Source: Candidatus Paceibacterota bacterium (GTDB lineage: Bacteria; Patescibacteriota; Minisyncoccia; Phycocordibacterales; CAINVO01). Taken from it: a stretch of DNA of 14,334 nucleotides. The stretch spans positions 1-14,334 of the forward strand of contig JAQTMP010000018.1 in assembly GCA_028714275.1 (NCBI GenBank), read 5' to 3'. Under the pieces are notes generated by a model. The model searched no databases, had not been told where the DNA came from, and was given only the letters and a program-made list of their open reading frames with translations. This document shows positions 1 through 7,578 of this stretch, piece after piece; positions within the stretch are counted from its first letter, which is position 1, and each line of letters begins with the position of its first letter. A program made the translations under genes and the position numbers.

Positions 1-35
1 GGGGTGATTCCAAGGTATTGAACCATGACGTGCCC

Positions 36-64
36 TTGACTTTTTATAATAGATAGTATATAAT
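36..64 (+). promoter_or_regulatory. Sigma-70-type promoter of the surface-protein gene
   Basis: The -35 hexamer TTGACT (36-41) and a perfect -10 TATAAT (59-64) are separated by exactly 17 bp. The predicted transcription start is near 71, giving a leader of about 20 nt before the ATG at 91. That leader is A/T-rich and has no Shine-Dalgarno-like G run. The same TTGACT/17-bp design recurs at 7544-7572. Confidence 0.8.
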
Positions 65-90
65 GTACCTAATCAATTAAATAGAATTGT

Positions 91-1197
91 ATGACCAATA
101 AAATCACAAAAATTTCAATAGTTCTTCTGGCGGTACTGACCGTGTTTTTTGTGACTGGAAAAAATGTGGCCTATGCTGGCGGTGAGGAGTTTGATAGCGG
201 ATTTTCTGCCATCGACTATACACAGACCGATACAGGTTTTTCAGCCAATGACTACACCCTTCCATCTTCTTATGACTATTATCCTACTGACAACTACACT
301 CTGCCAGCTTCTTATGACTACTATCCTTCATACGACTACAGTACGCCAGCGACTTGTGGCAGCTATTGTGGTGACTATTCATACGGTGGCTATGGCTACA
401 CTTACACTCCATCGTACTCTTCATGTGGCAGCTCTTGTGGTGGCGGGTATGGCGGCGGGTTTTCTTATGTTTCAAATAAATCTAGCAGCCTAAGCAACTA
501 CACAAGCAGCGTCTACGCTCCTGTGACTACCACTTATACCAATAATTCTGTTTCCACTGTAGACAATCACAGTATCAATGACAGCTACAACAACATTGTC
601 TTCAATGGCGGTAATTCAAACCCTTACCCTGTCTACAATAATATTAGCGTGTATTGCACCGGTTCATATTCAAACGCTTACAACTATAATTACAACAATA
701 ATTACAACTACAATAATAATCCTGTAATCACTTGGACAGCCTACGCTACTGGTGGAAATGGCGGCAACTATTCCTACAGCTGGACTGGCAGCAATGGTCT
801 GACTGGCTATGGTCAAACTGTCACTGGCTACTACAATAGCTATACCAACAACGGATACCAAACAGCGACAGTCACTGTGAACTCAAATGGCCAGACGGTG
901 AGTGCAAGCTGCAACGTCAACATGCCGGTAGCTTACAATACTGCTGGGGTGACCGTCACTCGTGATACTAGCCTCGGTACTCCAGTGGCTGGCGTCTTCC
1001 TAAACCAAGTGCCAGCGACAGGTATTAGTTTCAATCTCAAAGTCGCTCTCTTTATTCTCAGTCTTGTCCTTTGGAGTATGTTTGCTGCCTACATTGTCAT
1101 GCGAAAGAAGCAGTCACCTGTGGGGGCTACAAACAATATGAGTCTAGCTTCACGCTTTAAACTCGAGAATATGAAGAAGCGGGGGATCGTTGCCTAA
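91..1197 (+). CDS. Secreted, membrane-anchored Tyr/Asn/Ser/Gly-rich surface protein with a PKD-like domain
   Basis: 368 aa. An N-terminal signal peptide is visible: a Lys-containing start, a hydrophobic core (about residues 8-22) and a small-residue cleavage region near AYAGG. Residues about 38-85 hold imperfect repeats (GFSA.DYT, then YTLP.SYDYYP twice). Residues about 88-120 hold CxxxC-type cysteine pairs in a Gly/Tyr/Ser-rich stretch. A polyasparagine/tyrosine segment precedes a PKD/Ig-like domain (about 212-277, with a YSYSW core and a TATVTV strand). VPATG (307-311) resembles a sortase LPXTG signal and is followed by a transmembrane helix (about 320-341), MRKK, and an unusually long tail of about 30 residues. 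The family is not known to me by name. A role in the cell surface or attachment to a host is inferred. It forms its own transcription unit, between the promoter at 36-64 and the terminator at 1200-1270. Confidence 0.8.
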   Translation: MTNKITKISIVLLAVLTVFFVTGKNVAYAGGEEFDSGFSAIDYTQTDTGFSANDYTLPSSYDYYPTDNYTLPASYDYYPSYDYSTPATCGSYCGDYSYGGYGYTYTPSYSSCGSSCGGGYGGGFSYVSNKSSSLSNYTSSVYAPVTTTYTNNSVSTVDNHSINDSYNNIVFNGGNSNPYPVYNNISVYCTGSYSNAYNYNYNNNYNYNNNPVITWTAYATGGNGGNYSYSWTGSNGLTGYGQTVTGYYNSYTNNGYQTATVTVNSNGQTVSASCNVNMPVAYNTAGVTVTRDTSLGTPVAGVFLNQVPATGISFNLKVALFILSLVLWSMFAAYIVMRKKQSPVGATNNMSLASRFKLENMKKRGIVA

Positions 1198-1199
1198 AT

Positions 1200-1270
1200 A
1201 AAAATAAAAACAAACACTTTCCGGAGCACACATAATTAAAGGCTCCGTCAAGTGTTTGTTTTTATTTTTT
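1200..1270. terminator. Large bidirectional terminator hairpin
   Basis: Perfect 20-bp arms (1200-1219 and 1250-1269) enclose a second GC-rich stem, CGGAGC/GCTCCG, with a small internal loop between the two stems. The outer arms are A-rich on the left and T-rich on the right, so transcripts from either strand would end in a U-tract. It begins 3 nt after the surface-protein stop codon. Confidence 0.8.
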
Positions 1271-1272
1271 AG

Positions 1273-1301
1273 TTAGGAAACTTTCGGTGTTTCTTTATCA
1301 T
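1273..1301 (+). promoter_or_regulatory. Possible promoter of the DUF4258/DUF2283 pair
   Basis: TATCAT (1296-1301, 5/6 match to TATAAT) lies 17 bp after a weak -35, TTAGGA (1273-1278). The predicted start near 1308 gives a leader of about 14 nt containing GGTGA just before the ATG. The upstream hairpin at 1200-1270 insulates it from the preceding gene, so a promoter is needed here, but the -35 match is poor. Confidence 0.3.
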
Positions 1302-1321
1302 ACATATGAAATGCTTGGTGA

Positions 1322-1534
1322 ATGAAGATTGAGTTTAGTCATCATGTCATTGAAAGACTACATCAGAGAGGTATTCCTTTAAATGACATTATTCAAACCA
1401 TCAAATTTCCTGATTGGTATGAAGAAGCAAAAGGGGGTAAAATAATGTGTAATAAAGTGATAAATGAGGCGTCATTAACAGTAATATATGCTATAACAAA
1501 AAGTGGTATAGAAATAATCGCAGCCTACTATTAA
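1322..1534 (+). CDS. DUF4258 family small protein (toxin-like)
   Basis: 70 aa. The opening (FSHHVIERLHQRGI) and the closing beta-strand pattern (LTVIYAIT...IEIIAAYY) match DUF4258 proteins, a compact alpha/beta fold that I relate to the RelE/BrnT-like toxin groups. The family start motif, a polar residue then H..eR...RgI, is intact. The stop is 13 bp before a DUF2283 gene, a pairing known from many bacteria and archaea and often suspected to be a toxin-antitoxin system. RNase activity is inference only; no catalytic residue can be assigned with confidence. Family call fairly secure, function uncertain. Confidence 0.75.
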   Translation: MKIEFSHHVIERLHQRGIPLNDIIQTIKFPDWYEEAKGGKIMCNKVINEASLTVIYAITKSGIEIIAAYY

Positions 1535-1547
1535 AGAAATAATAAAT

Positions 1548-1751
1548 ATGAGATTTACATACGATAAAAAAGTGAAATGCGGCTATCTATATTTTAAGGA
1601 AGATAAGGCGGCCAAGACTCTAAAGTTTAGTCGATTTTTGAATGTAGATTTAAATAAAAAGGGACACCTAGTTGGAGTAGAATTTTTGCATATTTCACTC
1701 CCAGCTTTTTTAGTTTCGAGTTTTATTTCTAAAACCACATCTGGTTTTTAG
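1548..1751 (+). CDS. DUF2283 family small protein (probable partner of DUF4258)
   Basis: 67 aa. It starts MRFTYDKKVKCGYLYF, the first beta-hairpin of DUF2283 (typical form: YD.e.D.lYi.f), and continues to LNVDLNKKGHLVGVEFLHIS, the family's D.d..G.lvGiEil..s segment. The acidic residue usually found before the l-Y strand is replaced by Lys-Cys-Gly here. The last 17 or so residues (after HISLP) are hydrophobic or polar and lie beyond the usual domain end. It lies 13 bp behind the DUF4258 gene without a clear Shine-Dalgarno, so it is probably co-transcribed. An antitoxin-like role is inferred from the pairing. It converges on thrS, whose stop is 7 bp away. Confidence 0.72.
   Translation: MRFTYDKKVKCGYLYFKEDKAAKTLKFSRFLNVDLNKKGHLVGVEFLHISLPAFLVSSFISKTTSGF
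1729..1751. terminator. Small hairpin between convergent DUF2283 and thrS
   Basis: AAAACCA (1731-1737) pairs with TGGTTTT (1742-1748) around a 4-nt loop. Two more pairs form beyond a bulged T. It overlaps the DUF2283 stop codon and is followed on the plus strand by T-rich sequence. It is the only hairpin seen between these convergent genes, but the stem is A/T-rich and the U-tract is interrupted. Confidence 0.35.
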
Positions 1752-1758
1752 GTCAGTT

Positions 1759-3534
1759 TTAATTTTTATTTTTGATTTCTTCAGTCAGTTTTGCGACGAG
1801 AGCGGCGAGGGTGAGCGAGCCGAGGTTGCCATGATCGCGACTTTCGAGAGTGGCTTCGCCCGAGGCGAGCTCTTTGTCGCCAATGACAAGTGAGTAGGGA
1901 ACTTTTTCAATTTTACCAACGCGGATTTTTTTACCCAGACTTTCATGACTTTCGTCGAGCTCGGCACGTAGGCCTTCAGCCTTTAATTTTTCAAAAATTT
2001 CTCGTGCGTAGGCGTGATGAGTGTCAGTAATTGGAAGCACGCGGACTTGGACAGGCGCGAGCCAGAGAGGGAAAGCCCCGGCGTAGTGCTCGATCATCAC
2101 GCCCATAAAACGTTCAAGTGAACCAGAGATAGCCCGATGGATAACGACAGGTCTTTCTTTTTCACCCTTTTCATTCACAAAAGCTAAATCAAAGCGTTCG
2201 GGTAAATTGAAATCACACTGGATGGTAGCGAGTTGCCATTCGCGCCCGATGGCGTCCTTAAACATAAAGTCGAGTTTTGGTCCATAAAAAGCGGCCTCAC
2301 CTTTGGCTGGTTTGTATGGGAGCTTTTCAGCTTCACAGACATCGGCAAGGGCTTTCTCGGCAATATTCCAGACCCCATCTGACCCAAGGTATTGAGTTTT
2401 GTCATCGCCGCGGAGTGAAAGGCGGACCCAATAACCATCCATCATCCCCATGGTGGTGTAAAATTGTTTGATTATCTCAATAATTGTTTTAGCTTCGCCT
2501 GCGATTTGAGTAGATCGACAGAAAAGGTGACCGTCATCCTGAGTGATGGCGCGCACCCGGGTGAGTCCGCCGAGCTGACCGGATTTTTCATCACGATAGA
2601 CGGTGGCCGGTTCAAAATATCTTACTGGCATGTCCCGGTAGGAAAATTGATTGTCAGCAAAAATCTGCATATGGTGAGGGCAGTTCATGGGCTTCATGAT
2701 AAATTTTTCTTCCTTGCCTTGCACGCGGAAAAGCTCGTCGCCGAATTTAGCCGCATGTCCAGAGGTGACGTAAAGAGCTTCTTTGGCAATGTGGGGTGTC
2801 CAGACTCGGCTATAGCCTTTGTCTTTGTGGAGGTCCCAAAGATAATCTTCAATTTCTTTGCGAATGATCATGCCTTTTGGTTGCATGAGGGGCAGGCCAG
2901 AACCGATGAGGTCCGAAACGGTAAAAAGCTTGAGCTCTTTGCCAAGCTTGCGGTGGTCTCTTTTTTTGGCTTCTTCTTGCTGGTGTTTATAGGCAGTGAG
3001 CTCTTCGGGTGTTTCAAAAGCTAAGCCGTAAATGCGCGTGAGCATTTTGTTTTTTTCATCGCCGCGCCAGTAGGCCCCGGCTATGCGAGAAAGCTCGAAG
3101 GCGTCAGTGTTTATCTCTTTGGCATTTTCGATATGGCCACCGCGACAAAGGTCGGTAAAGGAGGTTGCACCAGCCCCAGAGGTGTAGAGGGTGATTTTTT
3201 CACCCTTACCTATAATCTCATCTATAAGTTCAAGTTTGTAGGGATTATTTTTAAAAATGGCTCGAGCTTCTTCTGCGGCCACTTCTTTTTCATCAAAAGT
3301 TGACCAGCCGTTGAGAATTTTCTTCATTTTCTTTTCGATTTCCTTTAGATCCTTGTCTGAGATGGAAACTGTGGGAGCAAATTCGAAATCATAATAAAAA
3401 CCATTGTCCACCGCCGGGCCAATGGTATTTTTTGTGTCCGGATATAAATCAAGCACCGCTGCCGCCAAAAGGTGGGCTAAAGAATGGCGGAGGGCGGGGA
3501 GTTCGTTTTCGCTTTTCTCAGTATTATTTTTCAT
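1759..3534 (-). CDS. thrS: Threonyl-tRNA synthetase lacking the N-terminal TGS domain
   Basis: 591 aa; charges tRNA-Thr with threonine in the cytoplasm. The protein opens directly in the editing (N2) domain. The editing-site residues H17, H21, C130 and H134 are present (HSLAH and CRGGH motifs), matching H73/H77/C182/H186 of E. coli. The class II catalytic core follows: the MNCPHH region, motif 2 (TVYRDE...QDDGHLFC) and motif 3 (IHRAISGSLERF). The zinc ligands C285, H336 and H466 have nearly the E. coli spacing. The C-terminal anticodon-binding domain (about 490-591) includes GKKIRVGKIEKVPY. The roughly 60-residue TGS domain is absent, and an in-frame TAA two codons before the ATG shows this is not a start-site error. 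It lies 70 bp downstream of dnaE on the same strand and has its own extended -10. Confidence 0.97.
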   Translation of the reverse strand: MKNNTEKSENELPALRHSLAHLLAAAVLDLYPDTKNTIGPAVDNGFYYDFEFAPTVSISDKDLKEIEKKMKKILNGWSTFDEKEVAAEEARAIFKNNPYKLELIDEIIGKGEKITLYTSGAGATSFTDLCRGGHIENAKEINTDAFELSRIAGAYWRGDEKNKMLTRIYGLAFETPEELTAYKHQQEEAKKRDHRKLGKELKLFTVSDLIGSGLPLMQPKGMIIRKEIEDYLWDLHKDKGYSRVWTPHIAKEALYVTSGHAAKFGDELFRVQGKEEKFIMKPMNCPHHMQIFADNQFSYRDMPVRYFEPATVYRDEKSGQLGGLTRVRAITQDDGHLFCRSTQIAGEAKTIIEIIKQFYTTMGMMDGYWVRLSLRGDDKTQYLGSDGVWNIAEKALADVCEAEKLPYKPAKGEAAFYGPKLDFMFKDAIGREWQLATIQCDFNLPERFDLAFVNEKGEKERPVVIHRAISGSLERFMGVMIEHYAGAFPLWLAPVQVRVLPITDTHHAYAREIFEKLKAEGLRAELDESHESLGKKIRVGKIEKVPYSLVIGDKELASGEATLESRDHGNLGSLTLAALVAKLTEEIKNKN

Positions 3535-3541
3535 GGCTTAA

Positions 3542-3550
3542 ATCATAGCA
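3542..3550 (-). promoter_or_regulatory. Extended -10 promoter of thrS
   Basis: On the minus strand TGC-TATGAT occupies 3550-3542, a 5/6 -10 match with an extended TGn element. Seven nucleotides separate it from the thrS ATG at 3534, so transcription would begin at or within 1 nt of the start codon. No good -35 is visible, as expected for an extended -10 promoter. Confidence 0.5.
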
Positions 3551-3604
3551 TATCTTGATATTTTTGTATTTCACAGGACCTTGCGGCATGTCTTTTCCTA
3601 TGAT

Positions 3605-6600
3605 TTACTCCAACACCTTGACGCTCTCCACCGCTAGGCTTTTTTCGCCGTTGCGTTCGGAGACTTTGGCCTTGAGGGCCACGCATTTTTCCGTGACAAA
3701 AGCATTTCGAAACTCGGCATAGGTACGCGGAAAGACTACGACTTCCATAGTGCCGGTAAAATCTGAAATTTTGAGAAACATCATGCGCGACTGATCTTTT
3801 TTGGTCAGGATTTCACGAGCTTCCTCGATAATCCCTCCGACCACTACGATTTTGCCATCACTGAGCCCTGGACCAATACCCCCAAGTGTTTCGCCTTTGA
3901 TTTTAGCAATAGTGGTGACGTTGGTATCCGGTTTTTCAAAAACTGCGCGGTATTTGTCGAGGGGGTGGCCGGAAATATAAAGACCGAGCAGCTCTTTTTC
4001 CCAGACGAGCTTTTCTGCAGGAGTGGCGTTGGGAGCTTCTTTCAAACGGAGTGAAGGAAGACTCTCATGCAGGCCCGCACTTGCAAAAAGGGAATCCTGG
4101 TTGGCCGGCGTGCGGTGGGTTTCTTTATTGTATTCGAGCAAGTCTTCGATATTGCCAAGCATCACGCCGCGGTCACCGAAAGCATCCATAGCGCCGGCCT
4201 TGATCAAGGCTTCAAGAGATTTTTTATTGAGATTTCTATCTTTGATGCGATTGAGAAAATCCTCAAGTGAAATAAAAGGCCCGCCCCGCTTGCGTACTTC
4301 GATAATTGTTTTGCCTATGCCTTCCCCAAAATTTTTGATTGTTAAAAGTCCGAAACGGATTTTTTCGCCGGCGGTTTTTTCTTGGGCCATTTTTTCGGTG
4401 TCATTGATGTCACTGGCGTCTTTGACGACCGTGAAGTCGCTAAAACTTTCATTGATGTCTGGAGGCAGCACGGGTATTTTCATCCGTTTACATTCGGCGA
4501 TAAAAGTGCCGATTTTTTCGACATCCCCAGCGTCGGCAGTCAGCACTGCGGCCATATAGACAGCGGGGAAGTGGGCTTTCATATAAGCGGTCTGATACGA
4601 CACTAGGCCGTAGCTGGCGGCGTGAGCTTTGTTGAAACCATAGCCCTGAAAGGGCTCGAAAAGTTTCCAAATAGCCTCGGCTGCTTTCGGTGTCATGGCG
4701 CTGTGCTCGATACAGCCTTTGACGAAAATCTCGTGCTGCTTAGCCATTTCTTCGGGGATTTTTTTACCTACGGCCTTGCGGAATTTATCCACCGTTTCCC
4801 AATTGTAGCCTGCGAGCTCGAGCGCGGTGTACAGCAAATCATCCTGATAAACGAGCAGGCCGAAAGTCCGCTCCAGAAACTTTTTCATTTTTGGGTGGTA
4901 GTAAGTGGTGCGTTTTTCGCCGTGTTTGCGCGCAATATATTCTTGGATAGTATCCATCGGTCCTGGACGATAGAGAGCGACCATCACGTTGATGTCGTGA
5001 ATAGTGGTTGGCTTGAGATCTGTCAAAGCCTTGGTCATACCCGAGCCGTTGAGCTGAAAGACGCCTTCAGTCTCTCCGCGCGCTAGCATTTCAAAAGTTT
5101 TTTTATCATCCAAAGGAATATGTTCGAGGTCCACATCGATCCCTTCGATTTTTTTGACCAGAGAGACGGCTTCAGCGAGAATGGAAAGGTTTTTAATTCC
5201 GAGAAAATCGAATTTCAAAAGGCCGACGTTGTTTTCATCCACAGAATACATGTCATATTGAGTGATAATCTTTTCTTCGCCTTTAGTGTCGTATTGCAGC
5301 GGCACGAGGTTGCTGAGAGGCACGGGAGAAATCACCACCCCAGCGGCATGGACCGAAATATGACGAGCACAGCCCTCAATTTTTTTGGCCATATCAATGA
5401 TTTCGCGAGCTTCTTTTTCATTGTCATAAGCTTTCTGCAGCTCGGGCGTGATCTCAAGGGCTTTGTCGAGGGTCATGGGAAAGCCTTGTGAACCCATCGG
5501 TATCATTTTGGAGAGACGATCGCCGAGAGCATAGGGGTAACCAAGCGCACGAGTAACATCGCGCACTGACCCACGAGCCATCATGGTACCAAAAGTTCCG
5601 ATTTGGGCGACTTTATCTTTACCGTATTTTTGGCGAGCGTATTCAATCATTTCATCCCGTCTGTCGTCGGCAAAATCCATGTCGATGTCGGGAGCGGATG
5701 GACGGAGAGGATTGAGGAAGCGCTCAAAAGGAAGCATAAATTCAATCGGGTTGATATTGGTGATATAGGCCAGATAAGTGACCATCGAACCAGCCACCGA
5801 ACCTCGAATATTGGTAAGGATGCCATGTTCATGAGCGTAACGGAGCAAGTCGGCCACCACCAGAAAATACGGTGCATACCCTTTATCTTTAATAATGCCA
5901 AGCTCGTATTCGACGCGATCGGTCACCTCTTTGGTGTGCTCAATACCGCGTTTTATGATGCCTTCAAATACAATACCGCGGAGGACGTCGTCAGCATTTT
6001 GGCCCTCAGGCAATTCAAATTTTGGAAAAAGCCATTTGCCGAGCACGAGTTTTAGATCACACTTGGCGACAATTTTTTGGCAGTTATCAAGAGCATCAGG
6101 GATGTCTGAAAAATACTTTTCAGCAGTGGGCTGGTCGATAAAAGAAAAATCTGCTTCGTCATCACCGAAGCCTCCACGCCCCGCACCACCGCCAAACTCG
6201 TTTTGGATCGAGACCATAGTGTCGCGAGCTTTGCGATCTTCTGGGTCGATGTAATAAACATCATGAGCAGCCACGAGCTGGGTCTCAGTCTCGCGCGCTA
6301 GCGAAATGATTTTTTGCATATTTTCTTGGTGCCCTTGAATTTCGGGATGGTGGGTGATTTCGAGGTAAAAATCGGAATCGTCATTTGTGGAACCGGCAAA
6401 GATTTTTTTGTACCCCAAAATAAGCTCTCGCGCTTTGCCGAGATCTTGACCAGCCACCGCCTTGGCAATATCTCCGCTGAAAGAAGGGGAGATGCAGATC
6501 AACCCTTCATGATATTTTTCGATAAGCTCTTGGTCGATACGGGGTCTGTAGTAGAAACCTTCAAGGTTGGAAGCAGTCACCAGCTTAATAAGATTTTTGT

Positions 6601-6895
6601 AGCCTGTGACATTTTTAGCCAGCAAGACGAGACGATGACGATGGCTGTCTATACGGCCTTCTTTGTCGTGGCGCGTCCGGGCCGCGGTGTAAAAATCCAC
6701 GCCGATGATCGGCTTGATTTCTTTTTTCTGGCACTCTTTATAAAACTCGATGGCACCGTAGAGGTTGCCGTTGTCAGTCAAAGCTAGAGCATGCATACCA
6801 TCTTTTTTGGCTTGTTTGACCAGGTCAGGGATTTTCGGCAAAGCATTGAGTAGACTGTAGTGACTGTGAGTATGGAGATGGACGAATTTCGACAT
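3605..6895 (-). CDS. dnaE: DNA polymerase III alpha subunit
   Basis: 1096 aa; the replicative polymerase. I start it at MSKFVHLHTHS (ATG at 6895); the longer reading frame from 6928 would overlap rnhB and place the -10 inside the gene. The N-terminal PHP domain shows HLHTHS (6-11) and TDNGN, where most homologues have TDHGN. The polymerase core has catalytic D403 and D405 in PDIDMDF and D563 in KFDFLG, equivalent to D401, D403 and D555 of E. coli. A helix-hairpin-helix region (IKNFGEGIG onward) follows. QDSLF (933-937) fits a sliding-clamp-binding motif. The OB fold (about 1015-1096) ends the protein, so little remains of the tau-binding C-terminal domain of the E. coli enzyme (1160 aa). It is divergent from rnhB across an 18-bp gap. 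Confidence 0.97.
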   Translation of the reverse strand: MSKFVHLHTHSHYSLLNALPKIPDLVKQAKKDGMHALALTDNGNLYGAIEFYKECQKKEIKPIIGVDFYTAARTRHDKEGRIDSHRHRLVLLAKNVTGYKNLIKLVTASNLEGFYYRPRIDQELIEKYHEGLICISPSFSGDIAKAVAGQDLGKARELILGYKKIFAGSTNDDSDFYLEITHHPEIQGHQENMQKIISLARETETQLVAAHDVYYIDPEDRKARDTMVSIQNEFGGGAGRGGFGDDEADFSFIDQPTAEKYFSDIPDALDNCQKIVAKCDLKLVLGKWLFPKFELPEGQNADDVLRGIVFEGIIKRGIEHTKEVTDRVEYELGIIKDKGYAPYFLVVADLLRYAHEHGILTNIRGSVAGSMVTYLAYITNINPIEFMLPFERFLNPLRPSAPDIDMDFADDRRDEMIEYARQKYGKDKVAQIGTFGTMMARGSVRDVTRALGYPYALGDRLSKMIPMGSQGFPMTLDKALEITPELQKAYDNEKEAREIIDMAKKIEGCARHISVHAAGVVISPVPLSNLVPLQYDTKGEEKIITQYDMYSVDENNVGLLKFDFLGIKNLSILAEAVSLVKKIEGIDVDLEHIPLDDKKTFEMLARGETEGVFQLNGSGMTKALTDLKPTTIHDINVMVALYRPGPMDTIQEYIARKHGEKRTTYYHPKMKKFLERTFGLLVYQDDLLYTALELAGYNWETVDKFRKAVGKKIPEEMAKQHEIFVKGCIEHSAMTPKAAEAIWKLFEPFQGYGFNKAHAASYGLVSYQTAYMKAHFPAVYMAAVLTADAGDVEKIGTFIAECKRMKIPVLPPDINESFSDFTVVKDASDINDTEKMAQEKTAGEKIRFGLLTIKNFGEGIGKTIIEVRKRGGPFISLEDFLNRIKDRNLNKKSLEALIKAGAMDAFGDRGVMLGNIEDLLEYNKETHRTPANQDSLFASAGLHESLPSLRLKEAPNATPAEKLVWEKELLGLYISGHPLDKYRAVFEKPDTNVTTIAKIKGETLGGIGPGLSDGKIVVVGGIIEEAREILTKKDQSRMMFLKISDFTGTMEVVVFPRTYAEFRNAFVTEKCVALKAKVSERNGEKSLAVESVKVLE

Positions 6896-6913
6896 AAGGC
6901 TATTATACAGGGG
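6896..6913. promoter_or_regulatory. Shared divergent promoter core of dnaE and rnhB
   Basis: The whole gap between the two start codons is 18 bp. On the minus strand it holds a perfect TATAAT (6907-6902), 6 nt before the dnaE ATG. On the plus strand the nearly same bases read TATTAT (6901-6906), 7 nt before the rnhB ATG. TGGACG (6879-6884, 16-bp spacing) is a 4/6 -35 for rnhB; the dnaE -35 is poor (T-rich). Both predicted transcription starts fall on the A of ATG, implying leaderless mRNAs. Confidence 0.6.
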
Positions 6914-7558
6914 ATGAAGCCAAAACAAAAAAGGGCTAAAAAAATCGTGAAAAAAGCTGCGAAGCTTTCTCAGGAGTTTTTGATTGGTATAGATGAAGTG
7001 GGCCGCGGGCCCTTGGCAGGTCCAGTCACGGTCTGTGCGGTGGCAGTGCAGGCCGGTTTTGATTTTTCGGTCTTGCGCGAGCTAGGTTTGCGGGACAGTA
7101 AAAAAATGAAGGCTAGTGATAGGGAAAATATAGTAAGTGTGGCCAAAAAGCTAGAAGTTTATTTTTATATTTCACATGTGTCGGCTCAGACCATCGATAA
7201 AATAGGCATTGTTCCGTCTATCAGGCATGCTCTCAAAAATTCTTTAGAAAAAGTTTTAGGAAAATTGAACCTAGAATTTAAAACAAAAAATAAATTAAAA
7301 ATATTGCTCGATGGGGGACTCAAAGCTCCCACCCATTTTAAAAATCAAAAAACCATCATTCGCGGAGATGACAGTCAGCCTATTATTTCGCTGGCTTCGG
7401 TCTTGGCCAAGGTAAACCGAGACAAAAAGATGCAATTGTTAGCCAAAAAATATCCGAAATATGGCTTCGAAAAGCATAAGGGCTATGGCACCAAGGCTCA
7501 TTATATGGCTCTAAATAAGCACGGAAAGACTCCAATCCATCGTTTGACTTTTATATAG
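6914..7558 (+). CDS. rnhB: Ribonuclease HII
   Basis: 214 aa from the ATG at 6914; the longer frame from 6860 overlaps dnaE coding sequence and adds only non-homologous residues. RNase HII cuts the RNA strand of RNA:DNA hybrids, including single ribonucleotides in DNA. Visible family motifs: IGIDEVGRGPLAGPV with catalytic D27 and E28, LRDSKKM, LLDGG, IISLASVLAKVNRD, and the C-terminal YGFEKHKGYGT...HR.TF. The N-terminus (residues 2-17) is an unusually Lys/Arg-rich extension before the domain. It is transcribed divergently from dnaE. The last codons contain the -35 of the next gene's promoter (TTGACT, 7544-7549). Confidence 0.96.
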   Translation: MKPKQKRAKKIVKKAAKLSQEFLIGIDEVGRGPLAGPVTVCAVAVQAGFDFSVLRELGLRDSKKMKASDRENIVSVAKKLEVYFYISHVSAQTIDKIGIVPSIRHALKNSLEKVLGKLNLEFKTKNKLKILLDGGLKAPTHFKNQKTIIRGDDSQPIISLASVLAKVNRDKKMQLLAKKYPKYGFEKHKGYGTKAHYMALNKHGKTPIHRLTFI

Positions 7559-7572
7559 GTATGTGATATTAT
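7544..7572 (+). promoter_or_regulatory. Strong promoter of the Nudix-like cassette
   Basis: The -35 TTGACT (7544-7549) lies within the last codons of rnhB. Seventeen base pairs later comes -10 TATTAT (7567-7572), preceded by an extended element, TGA (7564-7566). The predicted transcription start is near 7579. This gives a leader of about 100 nt, much longer than at other genes in the window. Confidence 0.75.
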
Positions 7573-7578
7573 TGTCTC

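Noticed and set aside
3..56. Open frame ending in TAG at 54-56 (…DVPLTFYNR), possibly the C-terminus of an upstream gene
   Set aside because: Only 18 codons are visible, another frame (GVIPRY, stop at 19-21) is equally possible, and nothing identifies a family; it overlaps the promoter at 36-64.
2464..3024. 186-codon plus-strand frame inside thrS
   Set aside because: Antisense shadow of a fully conserved synthetase gene, with no family-like sequence.
5603..6055. 150-codon and other long plus-strand frames within dnaE (for example 4023-4559 and 6314-6787)
   Set aside because: All lie opposite conserved polymerase coding sequence and have shadow-like composition.
6860..6913. Upstream extension of rnhB to an earlier ATG
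   Set aside because: It would place the -10 element inside the gene and overlap dnaE coding; residues added do not resemble RNase HII.
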